Part shown: in pieces, positions 1 to 6,023 of the stretch
How positions within the stretch are numbered: position 1 is the stretch's first letter
Layout: each line of letters opens with the position of its first letter
Assembly (NCBI GenBank): GCA_023141075.1
Contig: JAGLKL010000034.1
Location: 1-10,313, forward strand
Length of the DNA stretch: 10,313 nucleotides
Source: Alphaproteobacteria bacterium
GTDB taxonomy: Bacteria > Pseudomonadota > Alphaproteobacteria > Micavibrionales > Micavibrionaceae
Reading direction: 5' to 3'
Translations under genes and position numbers: made by a program
The notes under the pieces: model-generated
Seen by the model: the letters and a program-made list of their open reading frames with translations, nothing else
Told to the model about the DNA's origin: nothing
Database searches by the model: none

Positions 1-23
1 TAGGGTCAGGACCTATTAATTAT
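1..23 (+). repeat. Left terminal inverted repeat of the 276-bp element
   Basis: This pairs with 254-276 at 22 of 23 positions. The outer sequence is TAGGGTCAGGA. The only mismatch is C at position 12 against the T expected from the right copy. Confidence 0.85.
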
Positions 24-252
24 GTACAATTCTGTTTAAATTTACAGGTAAAGGATCGATTTTTTGGCTCGCAGGACATGCCGAAGCATATTCAAGAGAC
101 AAAAAAGATGATAGTTTGCCTGTAAATTTAAACCCGTCAGGGCGCTGCAAATTTTTGTATCTGTTCGTGAAAATCGCTTGGAAATAGAACCACTATGACC
201 TGCGCGTTTTTCACGGAACATCTTTTCAAAAATTATGCGTGCGCAGAATGGA

Positions 253-258
253 TATAAT
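253..258 (+). promoter_or_regulatory. Possible -10 box of dciA inside the element end
   Basis: The hexamer TATAAT is a perfect sigma70 -10 match and lies 38 bp before the dciA ATG, overlapping the inner edge of the right terminal repeat. No good -35 is seen at 16-18 bp; TTCAAA at 225-230 is too far away. The TG needed for an extended -10 is one base off. In AT-rich DNA a chance match is quite possible. If real, the mobile element supplies the promoter for dciA and efp. Confidence 0.3.
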
Positions 259-276
259 TAATAGATCCTGACCCTA
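254..276 (-). repeat. Right terminal inverted repeat of the 276-bp element
   Basis: This is the reverse complement of bases 1-23 with a single mismatch. It ends 20 bp before the dciA start codon, so the element forms the whole visible upstream region of that gene. Confidence 0.85.
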
Positions 277-296
277 GATAATATATTAAATCAACT

Positions 297-767
297 ATGC
301 GCCCACTATCCGAATCTACATCCCGCATCGCGAGTAAAACATTTTCCCGCAGGTATATTGCGCTCGGACGCCTGATCAATCAATGGAAAGAGATTATGGG
401 GACTCAATTTGCCGATCTTGCCCAGCCATTAAAGCTCAACTATCGAAAAAAAGGGAGGTCTAAAAAAGACGCTTATGTGACGCTGGATATCGCGACCTCA
501 GCAGCCAATGCCACGCTTTTAAATTATCAGAAAGGCGTCATATTAGAACGAATTAACTCGCTTTTTGGCAATAATTGGATTAAAGATATCCGCTTTGTAG
601 CCTCAGAATTGGCAGAAGAGACTCCTGAACCAAAAAAAGTTATTCCTTCTCTAACAGGTAATGAAAAAAAATATCTATCAGGGGTACTGGATCAAATCGA
701 GGATCCTGATATAAAAGAAAAACTCGAAAGCCTAGGAAAAGCTATTTTAACGGATATAAAAGAATGA
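297..767 (+). CDS. dciA: DciA-type DUF721 protein, DnaB helicase loader/operator
   Basis: This is a 156-residue DUF721/DciA family protein. DciA proteins bind the replicative helicase DnaB and help load it at the origin in bacteria lacking DnaC or DnaI. The conserved domain covers roughly residues 15-110. It opens with the typical ALGRLINQWKEIMG segment (residues 22-35, with W30), continues through PLKL, and carries the helix LLNYQKGVILERIN followed by the final strand IRFV. The charged C-terminal tail (about 108-156) is variable in this family. The ATG at 297 starts right after a mobile-like element and has no clear Shine-Dalgarno sequence. The stop codon overlaps the start of efp (ATGA), suggesting translational coupling. 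In alphaproteobacteria a DUF721 gene commonly sits close to a DsbA-like gene and smc; here four other genes separate them. The family call is strong; the role is known from the family, not from this sequence. Confidence 0.85.
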   Translation: MRPLSESTSRIASKTFSRRYIALGRLINQWKEIMGTQFADLAQPLKLNYRKKGRSKKDAYVTLDIATSAANATLLNYQKGVILERINSLFGNNWIKDIRFVASELAEETPEPKKVIPSLTGNEKKYLSGVLDQIEDPDIKEKLESLGKAILTDIKE

Positions 768-1336
768 AAGTAAACGCTATTACATTAAGATCAGGGAATG
801 TCATTGAGTATAATGGAAAACTCTGCGTCGTGGTAAAAAATGAAATTTCTTCACCGGGAAAAGGTGCTTCAGTAGCGCAAATTGAGATGCGCAATATTCG
901 TACCGGCAATAAAGACAATGTGCGTTTCCGTACGCAAGAAACTGTAGAACGCGTGCGTCTGGAACAAACAGATTATCAGTTTCTGTATTTTGCCGGTGAT
1001 GACATTGTTTTGATGAACAATGAAACATATGACCAGATCACAGTAACCAAAGAACAAATGGGTCCTCAATCTGCTTATCTGCAAGATGGCATGATTGTCG
1101 AAGTTGAAACCTATGAAGAGGAGCCTTTGGGTTTCAAAATACCAGATCGTATCGTCATGGAAATCGTTGAGGCCGAGCCTGTCGTAAAAGGCCAGACAGC
1201 CACGACATCATATAAACCGGCCATTCTGGATAATGGCGAAAAAGTTATGGTACCACCACATATTGTATCAGGCACAAAAATTGTCGTGAAACTCGAAGAT
1301 GGTGTCGGCACTTATGTTGAGCGCTATAAAGGCTAG
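764..1336 (+). CDS. efp: Translation elongation factor P
   Basis: EF-P binds ribosomes stalled at polyproline stretches, between the P and E sites, and promotes peptide bond formation. The 190-residue length is standard. The N-terminal KOW-like domain (about 1-65) carries the loop SSPGKGAS with K33, the position that is lysylated or otherwise modified in many bacteria. Domain II (about 66-128) contains the family segment TDYQFLYFAGDDIVLMNNETYDQ, with the OB-fold domain III following and ending GVGTYVERYKG. The ATG lies inside the end of dciA (4-bp overlap), so translation is probably coupled. No modification enzyme (EpmA, EpmB, EarP or YmfI) is in the window, so the modification cannot be deduced, although a lysine at the tip rules out the arginine-rhamnose type. 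A YeiP-like paralogue is less likely given the canonical PGKG loop. Confidence 0.93.
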   Translation: MKVNAITLRSGNVIEYNGKLCVVVKNEISSPGKGASVAQIEMRNIRTGNKDNVRFRTQETVERVRLEQTDYQFLYFAGDDIVLMNNETYDQITVTKEQMGPQSAYLQDGMIVEVETYEEEPLGFKIPDRIVMEIVEAEPVVKGQTATTSYKPAILDNGEKVMVPPHIVSGTKIVVKLEDGVGTYVERYKG

Positions 1337-1376
1337 GTAGTGTAGTTTTAATTAAAGTAATAAGGAATAAAAGATA

Positions 1377-2180
1377 ATGGCAACGAAATCGCCGATTATG
1401 AATGTAATGATGCGCGCAAGTGAAAAAGCTGCGCGTTCTTTACTGAGAGACTTTAACGAAGTTGAACACCTGCAGGTTTCAAGAAAAGGTCCGGGCGACT
1501 TTGTTTCTGCAGCAGATAGACGCTCAGAAGAAATTATCTTTAACGAACTCAAAAAAACGCGACCGGATTATTGTTTCTTAATGGAAGAAAGTGGAGAAGT
1601 TGTCGGCGATAATCAAGATTATTGTTGGATCATAGATCCCCTGGACGGAACAACGAATTTTTTGCATGGCATACCGCACTGGTGCATTTCTATTGCTTTA
1701 GAGCATAAAGGTGAAATTGTTGCCGGTCTTGTTCATGACCCGGTCAAAGATGAGATATTTCATGCTGAAAAAGGCGGCGGCGCATTTATAGCCCGCCGTA
1801 GCCGTTTGCGCGTATCTGCGCGTAATAAGCCTGAAGGGTCGGTTATTGCTATGGGTGGTGCAGCTCGTCACAAGAAAGAAAAACGTGATATATTTATTTC
1901 AGAGTTTTCAGCCCTAGTTTATGCAGGCTTTAACATGAGGCGCTACGGAGCGGCTGCTTTAGATCTAACATATGTTGCTGCCGGTCGTTATGAGGGATTT
2001 TGGGAAAGAAACTTATCCCCATGGGACGTGGCAGCAGGTATTCTGATTGTAAAAGAATCTGGGGGTTTTGTGTCAGATATGGATGACATCCGCAAGAATC
2101 CCGTTCATACTGGAAACGTCTTGGCTGCCAATGAGTCTCTTTTCGAAGATATCGGGAAGATCTTACGGCAAGCGTCTTAG
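1377..2180 (+). CDS. suhB: Inositol-1-monophosphatase family protein (SuhB-like)
   Basis: This is a 267-residue Mg2+-dependent sugar phosphatase of the inositol monophosphatase superfamily. All core metal-binding motifs are present: MEESGE with E70, WIIDPLDGTTNF with D87 and D90, and SPWDVAAG with D217, matching the human and E. coli enzymes in order and spacing. The GTTNFLHGIPHWCISIAL segment is typical of true IMPase/SuhB rather than CysQ or FBPase. SuhB proteins hydrolyse inositol-1-phosphate and related substrates; in E. coli SuhB also joins the rRNA antitermination complex, which cannot be inferred here from sequence. The start at 1377 is supported by AAGGA at 1362-1366 (10-base spacing). 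It lies 40 bp downstream of efp and probably shares its transcript. The natural substrate and the gene symbol are uncertain; the fold and catalytic competence are well supported. Confidence 0.87.
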   Translation: MATKSPIMNVMMRASEKAARSLLRDFNEVEHLQVSRKGPGDFVSAADRRSEEIIFNELKKTRPDYCFLMEESGEVVGDNQDYCWIIDPLDGTTNFLHGIPHWCISIALEHKGEIVAGLVHDPVKDEIFHAEKGGGAFIARRSRLRVSARNKPEGSVIAMGGAARHKKEKRDIFISEFSALVYAGFNMRRYGAAALDLTYVAAGRYEGFWERNLSPWDVAAGILIVKESGGFVSDMDDIRKNPVHTGNVLAANESLFEDIGKILRQAS

Positions 2181-2181
2181 A

Positions 2182-2219
2182 ACAATTCTCTTTAAGACAA
2201 TTCTCTTTAAGACAATTCT
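2182..2219 (+). repeat. 15-bp tandem repeat, about 2.5 copies
   Basis: The unit ACAATTCTCTTTAAG occurs perfectly at 2182-2196 and 2197-2211, followed by a partial third copy (ACAATTCT, 2212-2219). It starts directly after the suhB stop codon. It is followed by a short hairpin TGGCCG/CGGCCA (2221-2226 with 2232-2237) without a real T-run, so this is at most a weak terminator. Confidence 0.85.
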
Positions 2220-2258
2220 TTGGCCGATTTCCGGCCATGTTACAATGATAGAATATTT

Positions 2259-2265
2259 AAGGTGG
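2259..2265 (+). promoter_or_regulatory. Shine-Dalgarno sequence deciding the GTG start of the OmpA-like gene
   Basis: AAGGTGG lies six bases before the GTG at 2272. The alternative in-frame ATG at 2245 has no such site, and other upstream in-frame starts lie within suhB. Confidence 0.6.
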
Positions 2266-2271
2266 GCTGTT

Positions 2272-3027
2272 GTGCATAACAGATACATAGCGTCACAACC
2301 GTTTCAGTTTCTAGGCTTGGGAAAAATACGTCTGGGATTGGTTTTTATTGTCTTCATAATCCTTAGCAGCGTTCTGGCGCTGTTTGCTATAAGTGTGGTT
2401 AGTTCCCATTTCGCTCATGCTTCCGTCGAAACCGTGCCCATTCCTTCCAGAAGACCGGATGTAATTAGCACCTCACCCAGCTATATTCGTGAGCTTATGA
2501 CACGGAATGATTCCGCCAACGTTTATCGCGATGTATATGACGATGCTTTCACACACGATAGCAGTTATGATGGTTCTGAAGAAGACTACGAAAAAGAACT
2601 GTTGTCTTCCATTCAAGAAGATACCAATCCTCCCGATGAATATTTGTTGGCAACATCTTCTGCAGTGCGCCAACCGATCATTCAGCCGGGACAAAAAGGC
2701 CACGAAAAAGCACTAGTTAGTTTCACGCTTGATCCAAATCAAGTTACCTTAGATCAAAACCTTAAAGAATTTCTACTTGAGCATGCCATAAAAATAATAA
2801 AAAACGACCCGCATACCAGACTGGAAATCCACGCTTATGCAAGTATGGAAGATCAAAAGGAGTATAGTGATATTCGCCGCTCTTTGGCTCGGGCACTCGA
2901 GGTAAGGGGATTTATGCTTGAACAAAATATCGACCCTTCACGCTTAAAGATAACGCCTATGGGGCAAGATACAGACGATACGACAGATGATCGTATCGAT
3001 CTCTTGTTCATAGGCACTAAAAAATAG
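2272..3027 (+). CDS. Membrane-anchored or secreted protein with OmpA-like C-terminal domain
   Basis: From the GTG at 2272 the protein has 251 residues. A basic N-terminus precedes a hydrophobic helix (about 21-43) and a possible signal peptidase site AHA (48-50); it is therefore either exported or anchored in the inner membrane. The proline-rich VPIPSRRPD follows, a kind of motif common in exported alphaproteobacterial proteins. A long acidic linker (about 65-135) leads to an OmpA/MotB-like domain (about 145-247) with the pattern SLARALEVRGFMLEQNIDPS and then RLKITPMG. This fold normally binds the diaminopimelate of peptidoglycan through an Asp in a GHTD motif and an Arg in LxxxRA. The Arg is present, but the GHTD place reads HAYAS, so the Asp is missing. 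No MotA/TolQ/ExbB-type partner is in the window. Function is unknown; an envelope-linking or stator-like role is inference. An ATG at 2245 would add nine residues. Confidence 0.7.
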   Translation: MHNRYIASQPFQFLGLGKIRLGLVFIVFIILSSVLALFAISVVSSHFAHASVETVPIPSRRPDVISTSPSYIRELMTRNDSANVYRDVYDDAFTHDSSYDGSEEDYEKELLSSIQEDTNPPDEYLLATSSAVRQPIIQPGQKGHEKALVSFTLDPNQVTLDQNLKEFLLEHAIKIIKNDPHTRLEIHAYASMEDQKEYSDIRRSLARALEVRGFMLEQNIDPSRLKITPMGQDTDDTTDDRIDLLFIGTKK

Positions 3028-3103
3028 CCCACGTTCTTTCTCAATTTATAGCAGCTTCGTTGATCGCCGCATGAATGAAAACTGGAATGGTGTATAGGAC
3101 ATT

Positions 3104-4309
3104 ATGACTTTGAGAGAAAAAACCACTTTTTTATTACACGATGGTTTTGTTGCGCCCCTAAAAAGGCGCGAACTTTTAGAACTTTATGTAGGCACGATTA
3201 TCGGTGTTTTTGGCAATACATTACTGGATGTTTATATTGCACTTGATTTAGCCGCGTTAAATATGATCAGCTTGCTTTCTTTCCTGATTATTCGCTATGC
3301 CGTCAATAATTTACTGATCATGCCGATAGGATTTTCCTTACTCTCCAGATTTTGTGCGAAACACATTTTTTCTGTTCTCATCCCATTCCAAATTGGTATT
3401 ATCTTTTTTATTCTCTGCACAAAAAATATTTTAGCCCCTTGGCTTTTGGGAGGTTGTGCCACTATGGCAATGACACCATTTTGGTTAATTTATCATGTTT
3501 GCATTCTGCACCATAGCAGCCAGAAGAACCGAGGGAATGAAGTGTCCTTAGCCCACTTGTTCATGTCAGCAGGAGCCATTATCGCTAGCATCACTGCCGG
3601 AATTGCGCTAATCACAGCTATCGAAATGACTGAAATATTGCTTCTTGGTGCAACATTTTTGACCATGGCCACATTGTTTTTATGTGTCTTTGCTAATAAA
3701 ACCGGGGTATTCTCTGCACATAAAGAAATGATTGCTTTGCAAAGAAAAACTAGCCTATTGGGTGCTGTTTTCCAACAAAAAGCTCGCTCAAAAGCTACTA
3801 TTGCAGAGTGTTTTCATGAAATGTCCACAGGGGTCTTATGGCCTGTCTGGATGAAATCTATCGGAGCTACTGCTCTAGCGGCGAGCGTCTTGTACGCTAT
3901 AACGATTGCTACAAAAACTTTTATTTCACCATTGGCAGGACGTTTTACCAATCTGCGAACAGGACATGATTTACAACATGGCTCATTTATCGGACTCATT
4001 GGGTGGTTCCCGTGGCTAATATCCGTTCATCCGCTAACTACATTGGTTTCTAGCATCTTTTTTGCCACTGGAAGTCATTTCTTCAATGTGGGTCTTGAAG
4101 CACGGTGGTATGAGGAGCGCACTTACGCCCATCTGGCAGTACGTGAAATATTATTGGGAGTTGGCCGAATTATCGGTCTTTTAATTTTGGTGCCGCTTCT
4201 GTTTTATGCACCAAATTTTTATATTCTGGCCTGCATAGGGCTAAGCAGCCTTGTTTTTCTCAGTAGTATCCACTTGAAAAAAAGCCTGAAACTGTGCCCG
4301 GACGAATAA
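3104..4309 (+). CDS. MFS-like multi-spanning membrane protein, substrate unknown
   Basis: This 401-residue, strongly hydrophobic protein has about 11-12 likely membrane helices, for example near 27-50, 53-75, 88-106, 112-131, 151-171, 178-197, 257-275, 310-330, 348-368 and 371-388. A cytoplasmic middle loop (about 200-237) splits it into two halves, as in the major facilitator superfamily. The segment PLAGRFTNLRTGHD (277-289) resembles the MFS motif-A loop. The segment YHVCILHHSS followed by NRGNE (130-146), and the AVREILLGVGR stretch (345-355), are the most distinctive conserved-looking features. No substrate-defining residues can be recognised. The start is supported by TAGGA at 3095-3099, four bases before the ATG, which is rather close. 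It lies 76 bp after the OmpA-like gene and could be cotranscribed. It could also be a divergent permease of another secondary transporter family. Confidence 0.6.
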   Translation: MTLREKTTFLLHDGFVAPLKRRELLELYVGTIIGVFGNTLLDVYIALDLAALNMISLLSFLIIRYAVNNLLIMPIGFSLLSRFCAKHIFSVLIPFQIGIIFFILCTKNILAPWLLGGCATMAMTPFWLIYHVCILHHSSQKNRGNEVSLAHLFMSAGAIIASITAGIALITAIEMTEILLLGATFLTMATLFLCVFANKTGVFSAHKEMIALQRKTSLLGAVFQQKARSKATIAECFHEMSTGVLWPVWMKSIGATALAASVLYAITIATKTFISPLAGRFTNLRTGHDLQHGSFIGLIGWFPWLISVHPLTTLVSSIFFATGSHFFNVGLEARWYEERTYAHLAVREILLGVGRIIGLLILVPLLFYAPNFYILACIGLSSLVFLSSIHLKKSLKLCPDE

Positions 4310-4396
4310 TAAATCGTCATATAAAAAGGCTGCGACTGCGACCCGCGCATTAGCACCCAAGGGCACAAGCGCGAAGCTTACGTGGCATCTGAACGT

Positions 4397-4423
4397 CGAT
4401 AATCATTCAGAGAATGATAATCG
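4397..4423. promoter_or_regulatory. Fur-box-like inverted repeat, possible operator
   Basis: Arms of 12 bp (CGATAATCATTC at 4397-4408 and GAATGATAATCG at 4412-4423) are complementary at 11 of 12 positions around an AGA centre. GATAAT occurs twice, and GATAATC/AATGATAATC segments resemble half-sites of the Fur consensus. It lies about 75 bp upstream of the proposed -35, farther than most repressor sites. The regulator is unknown, and the element could equally be a hairpin in the 3' untranslated RNA of the preceding gene. Confidence 0.35.
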
Positions 4424-4496
4424 GTATTAGATGGTTCATGTTATAGAGACTGCGTTTTCATGTGTGGAAAAGCTTGCCCTAAAACGACTGTATTTC

Positions 4497-4525
4497 TTGA
4501 CTTTGCTTCCTTATGTGTATGCAAT
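4497..4525 (+). promoter_or_regulatory. Candidate sigma70 promoter of the double-DsbA gene
   Basis: TTGACT (4497-4502, 5 of 6 to consensus) is separated by exactly 17 bp from TGCAAT (4520-4525, 4 of 6). Transcription would start near 4532, giving a leader of about 35 bases. It is the best promoter match seen in the window and sits after the largest intergenic gap, so a new transcription unit starting here is plausible. Confidence 0.5.
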
Positions 4526-4552
4526 TAAATCACATATTTATGCGTAATGAGT

Positions 4553-4557
4553 AGGAG
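4553..4557 (+). promoter_or_regulatory. Ribosome binding site of the double-DsbA gene
   Basis: AGGAG lies nine bases before the ATG at 4567. It is one of the clearest Shine-Dalgarno matches in the window and fixes this start. Confidence 0.65.
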
Positions 4558-4566
4558 TAACACTGA

Positions 4567-5967
4567 ATGTCGGATTCTAATCACAGTGAAGAGCAAGAAA
4601 AAAAACATCCCTTTGGGGCACTGTTTTTCTCTCTGATCGTTTTTGCTGTTCTGGCAGCCTTGCTGTTCTACCAAAAAAAGAAGATTGAAAACGATGCGCC
4701 TTACGATGAATTTAGTTTGTCAAAATTTATCGAATACGGGTCAGATTTTGACCTTGAGAAGTCAACCACTCCACGCATAATGGGCGATAAGAATGCGCCG
4801 GTAAAAATCGTAGAATACAATAGCTTCACTTGTGGAGCATGTGGCTTATACCGTGAAACGACATTAAAAATGATTAAGGAAAACTATATTGATACCGGCA
4901 AAGCCTACCTCGTTTTTAATGACATGCCACGCAATGTCAAAGATGTTACAATCGGTGTCATAGCTCGCTGTATCCCGGAAAAGACCTATTTTGAGTTTCT
5001 TGATCTCATCTTTGAAACCCAGAAAGAATGGATGAACTCTGAAGATCCCATTAAGGAAATTAAAGAGAAGGCCGTTATTGCCGGGGCTTCACCTGAATTA
5101 ATCGACCAATGCTATTATAGTAAAGATCTGCGCAAAACTCTGGTCAAAACTGCTAAGGAAGCACTGAAAAAACATAAGCTTGGACGTATCCCTGCTCTTG
5201 TCGTTAACGACACACACATTGTTATAGGATATGATCCTTACGAAAAAATACGTGATGTGATTGAAGAAGAACTTGCCAAGGCCGAGGTTATGGAAGAGAC
5301 AAAAGACGTGGTTACCGCACCGGTGGCTGAAGAAGATGGTGAGGAAGACACAGACCAAACGAAGGCTCCTGCCGATATTGAAACCGCGTCAGGAGAAGAA
5401 ACAACGCAAATCGTTCTTGATATTGAAAAGCTAACCGAACCACGCATATTGGGTAACCCGGACGCACCTCTTAAAATTTCTGACCACAGTTCCTTTACGT
5501 GCAGTGCATGTAGCAGATTCCGCATGGAATCATTTGAGAAAATAAAAACTGAGTATATCGACACCGGAAAAGCTTATATGGTTTTTGATGATTTCCCCCG
5601 CAATGAGCCTGATATTATAATTGGTGCTATAGCTCGCTGTGTACCGGAAAGCTCATACTTCAAATTTATTGAACTGATTTTCAAAACTCGAGATTCATGG
5701 ATCAAAAATGACGATTTCACCAATTTTATCAAGCAAAACGCCAAACTGACAGGTGCAGACCCCGAACTGATCGATAAATGTGCTGAGAGCAAGGAATTGC
5801 AAAAAGCTTTGGCAACGCGAGGCCACAGTGTATATGAGGAGCTTGGCGTCGATAGCACACCAACTTTTATAATCAATGATAATGAACGTATTGTTGGTGC
5901 TGTTTCCTACTCAAAGTTCAAAAAAACTCTGGATACTGAATTAACTAGGGTCAAATCTAAAGAGTAA
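4567..5967 (+). CDS. Membrane-anchored protein with two tandem DsbA-like thioredoxin domains
   Basis: This 466-residue protein has an N-in membrane anchor (about 15-35), placing the rest in the periplasm. Two homologous DsbA/Thioredoxin_4 domains follow. Domain 1 (about 65-238) has the active site SFTCGACG (C89, C92), an IARC cysteine (C135), C182 and the cis-proline loop GRIPALVVND (P209). Domain 2 (about 286-464) has SFTCSACS (C312, C315), IARC (C358), C405 and STPTFIIND (P432). An acidic linker (about 240-285) joins them. Both keep the catalytic CxxC and the cis-proline, so both could exchange disulfides. Segments such as YIDTGKAY are identical between copies, which shows an internal duplication. 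Alphaproteobacteria usually carry a single-domain version of this protein next to smc, as here (56 bp upstream). Whether it oxidises, isomerises or reduces client proteins, and which DsbB- or DsbD-like partner it uses, cannot be told. Confidence 0.85.
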   Translation: MSDSNHSEEQEKKHPFGALFFSLIVFAVLAALLFYQKKKIENDAPYDEFSLSKFIEYGSDFDLEKSTTPRIMGDKNAPVKIVEYNSFTCGACGLYRETTLKMIKENYIDTGKAYLVFNDMPRNVKDVTIGVIARCIPEKTYFEFLDLIFETQKEWMNSEDPIKEIKEKAVIAGASPELIDQCYYSKDLRKTLVKTAKEALKKHKLGRIPALVVNDTHIVIGYDPYEKIRDVIEEELAKAEVMEETKDVVTAPVAEEDGEEDTDQTKAPADIETASGEETTQIVLDIEKLTEPRILGNPDAPLKISDHSSFTCSACSRFRMESFEKIKTEYIDTGKAYMVFDDFPRNEPDIIIGAIARCVPESSYFKFIELIFKTRDSWIKNDDFTNFIKQNAKLTGADPELIDKCAESKELQKALATRGHSVYEELGVDSTPTFIINDNERIVGAVSYSKFKKTLDTELTRVKSKE

Positions 5968-6023
5968 GAAAATCTCAATCTCACCAAACCCCGTTTTTAT
6001 AAGGAAAGCAACATTAGACTTCG

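Larger units (their letters stand above)
1..276. mobile_element. MITE-like element with terminal inverted repeats and two hairpins
   Basis: The ends are inverted repeats: bases 1-23 match the reverse complement of 254-276 at 22 of 23 positions, both starting TAGGGTCAGGA from the outside, with one C/T difference. Similarity continues inward (ATTCTG at 29-34, CAGAAT at 244-249). The interior holds two large imperfect hairpins: arms 34-66 and 100-133, including a perfect 15-bp core (34-48 with 119-133), and arms about 141-173 and 208-244. There is no transposase gene, so if mobile it is non-autonomous. The outer TA on both sides could be a TA target duplication, as made by IS630/Tc1-type enzymes. 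Alternatively, the GGGTCAGG end and hairpin-rich body could suit a palindromic element moved by a REP-associated tyrosine transposase. The left flank lies outside the window, so the target duplication cannot be confirmed. The family is inferred; the repeats and hairpins are seen directly. Confidence 0.72.
4310..4566. other. 257-bp intergenic region with GC-rich patch, palindrome and promoter
   Basis: No gene is supported here. Bases 4328-4392 are about 63% GC, in contrast with the AT-rich flanks. They contain a duplicated TGCGAC and a weak nested hairpin (CGCGC 4344-4348 with GCGCG 4369-4373, CCC/GGG inside). A near-perfect inverted repeat lies at 4397-4423. The last 70 bases carry a promoter and ribosome binding site for the DsbA gene. 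Frames through the GC-rich patch are open for 25-35 codons but lack a start codon on either strand. No convincing rho-independent terminator for the upstream gene is visible. Confidence 0.6.

Noticed and set aside
42..221. A 59-codon open frame on the minus strand inside the 276-bp element (ATG at 221, stop at 42-44).
   Set aside because: It runs through both hairpins, resembles no transposase or other protein I know, and lacks a convincing ribosome binding site. The sequence is better explained by structure constraints than by coding.
2221..2237. Rho-independent terminator after suhB.
   Set aside because: The 6-bp TGGCCG/CGGCCA stem is not followed by a T-run on either strand.
2068..2271. 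Longer N-terminal extension of the OmpA-like gene starting within suhB.
   Set aside because: The extension overlaps suhB out of frame, crosses the 15-bp tandem repeat, and would put a long non-signal segment before the export helix. The GTG at 2272 has a good Shine-Dalgarno sequence.
4325..4400. Short coding remnant in the GC-rich patch (open frames of 25-35 codons on both strands).
   Set aside because: No start codon with a binding site and no recognisable protein similarity. A tRNA was also considered, but no cloverleaf or TTCRA-type loop is present.
5238..5564. 108-codon minus-strand frame opposite the acidic linker of the double-DsbA protein.
   Set aside because: The serine-rich translation is the antisense of Glu/Asp/Thr codons, with no independent coding support.
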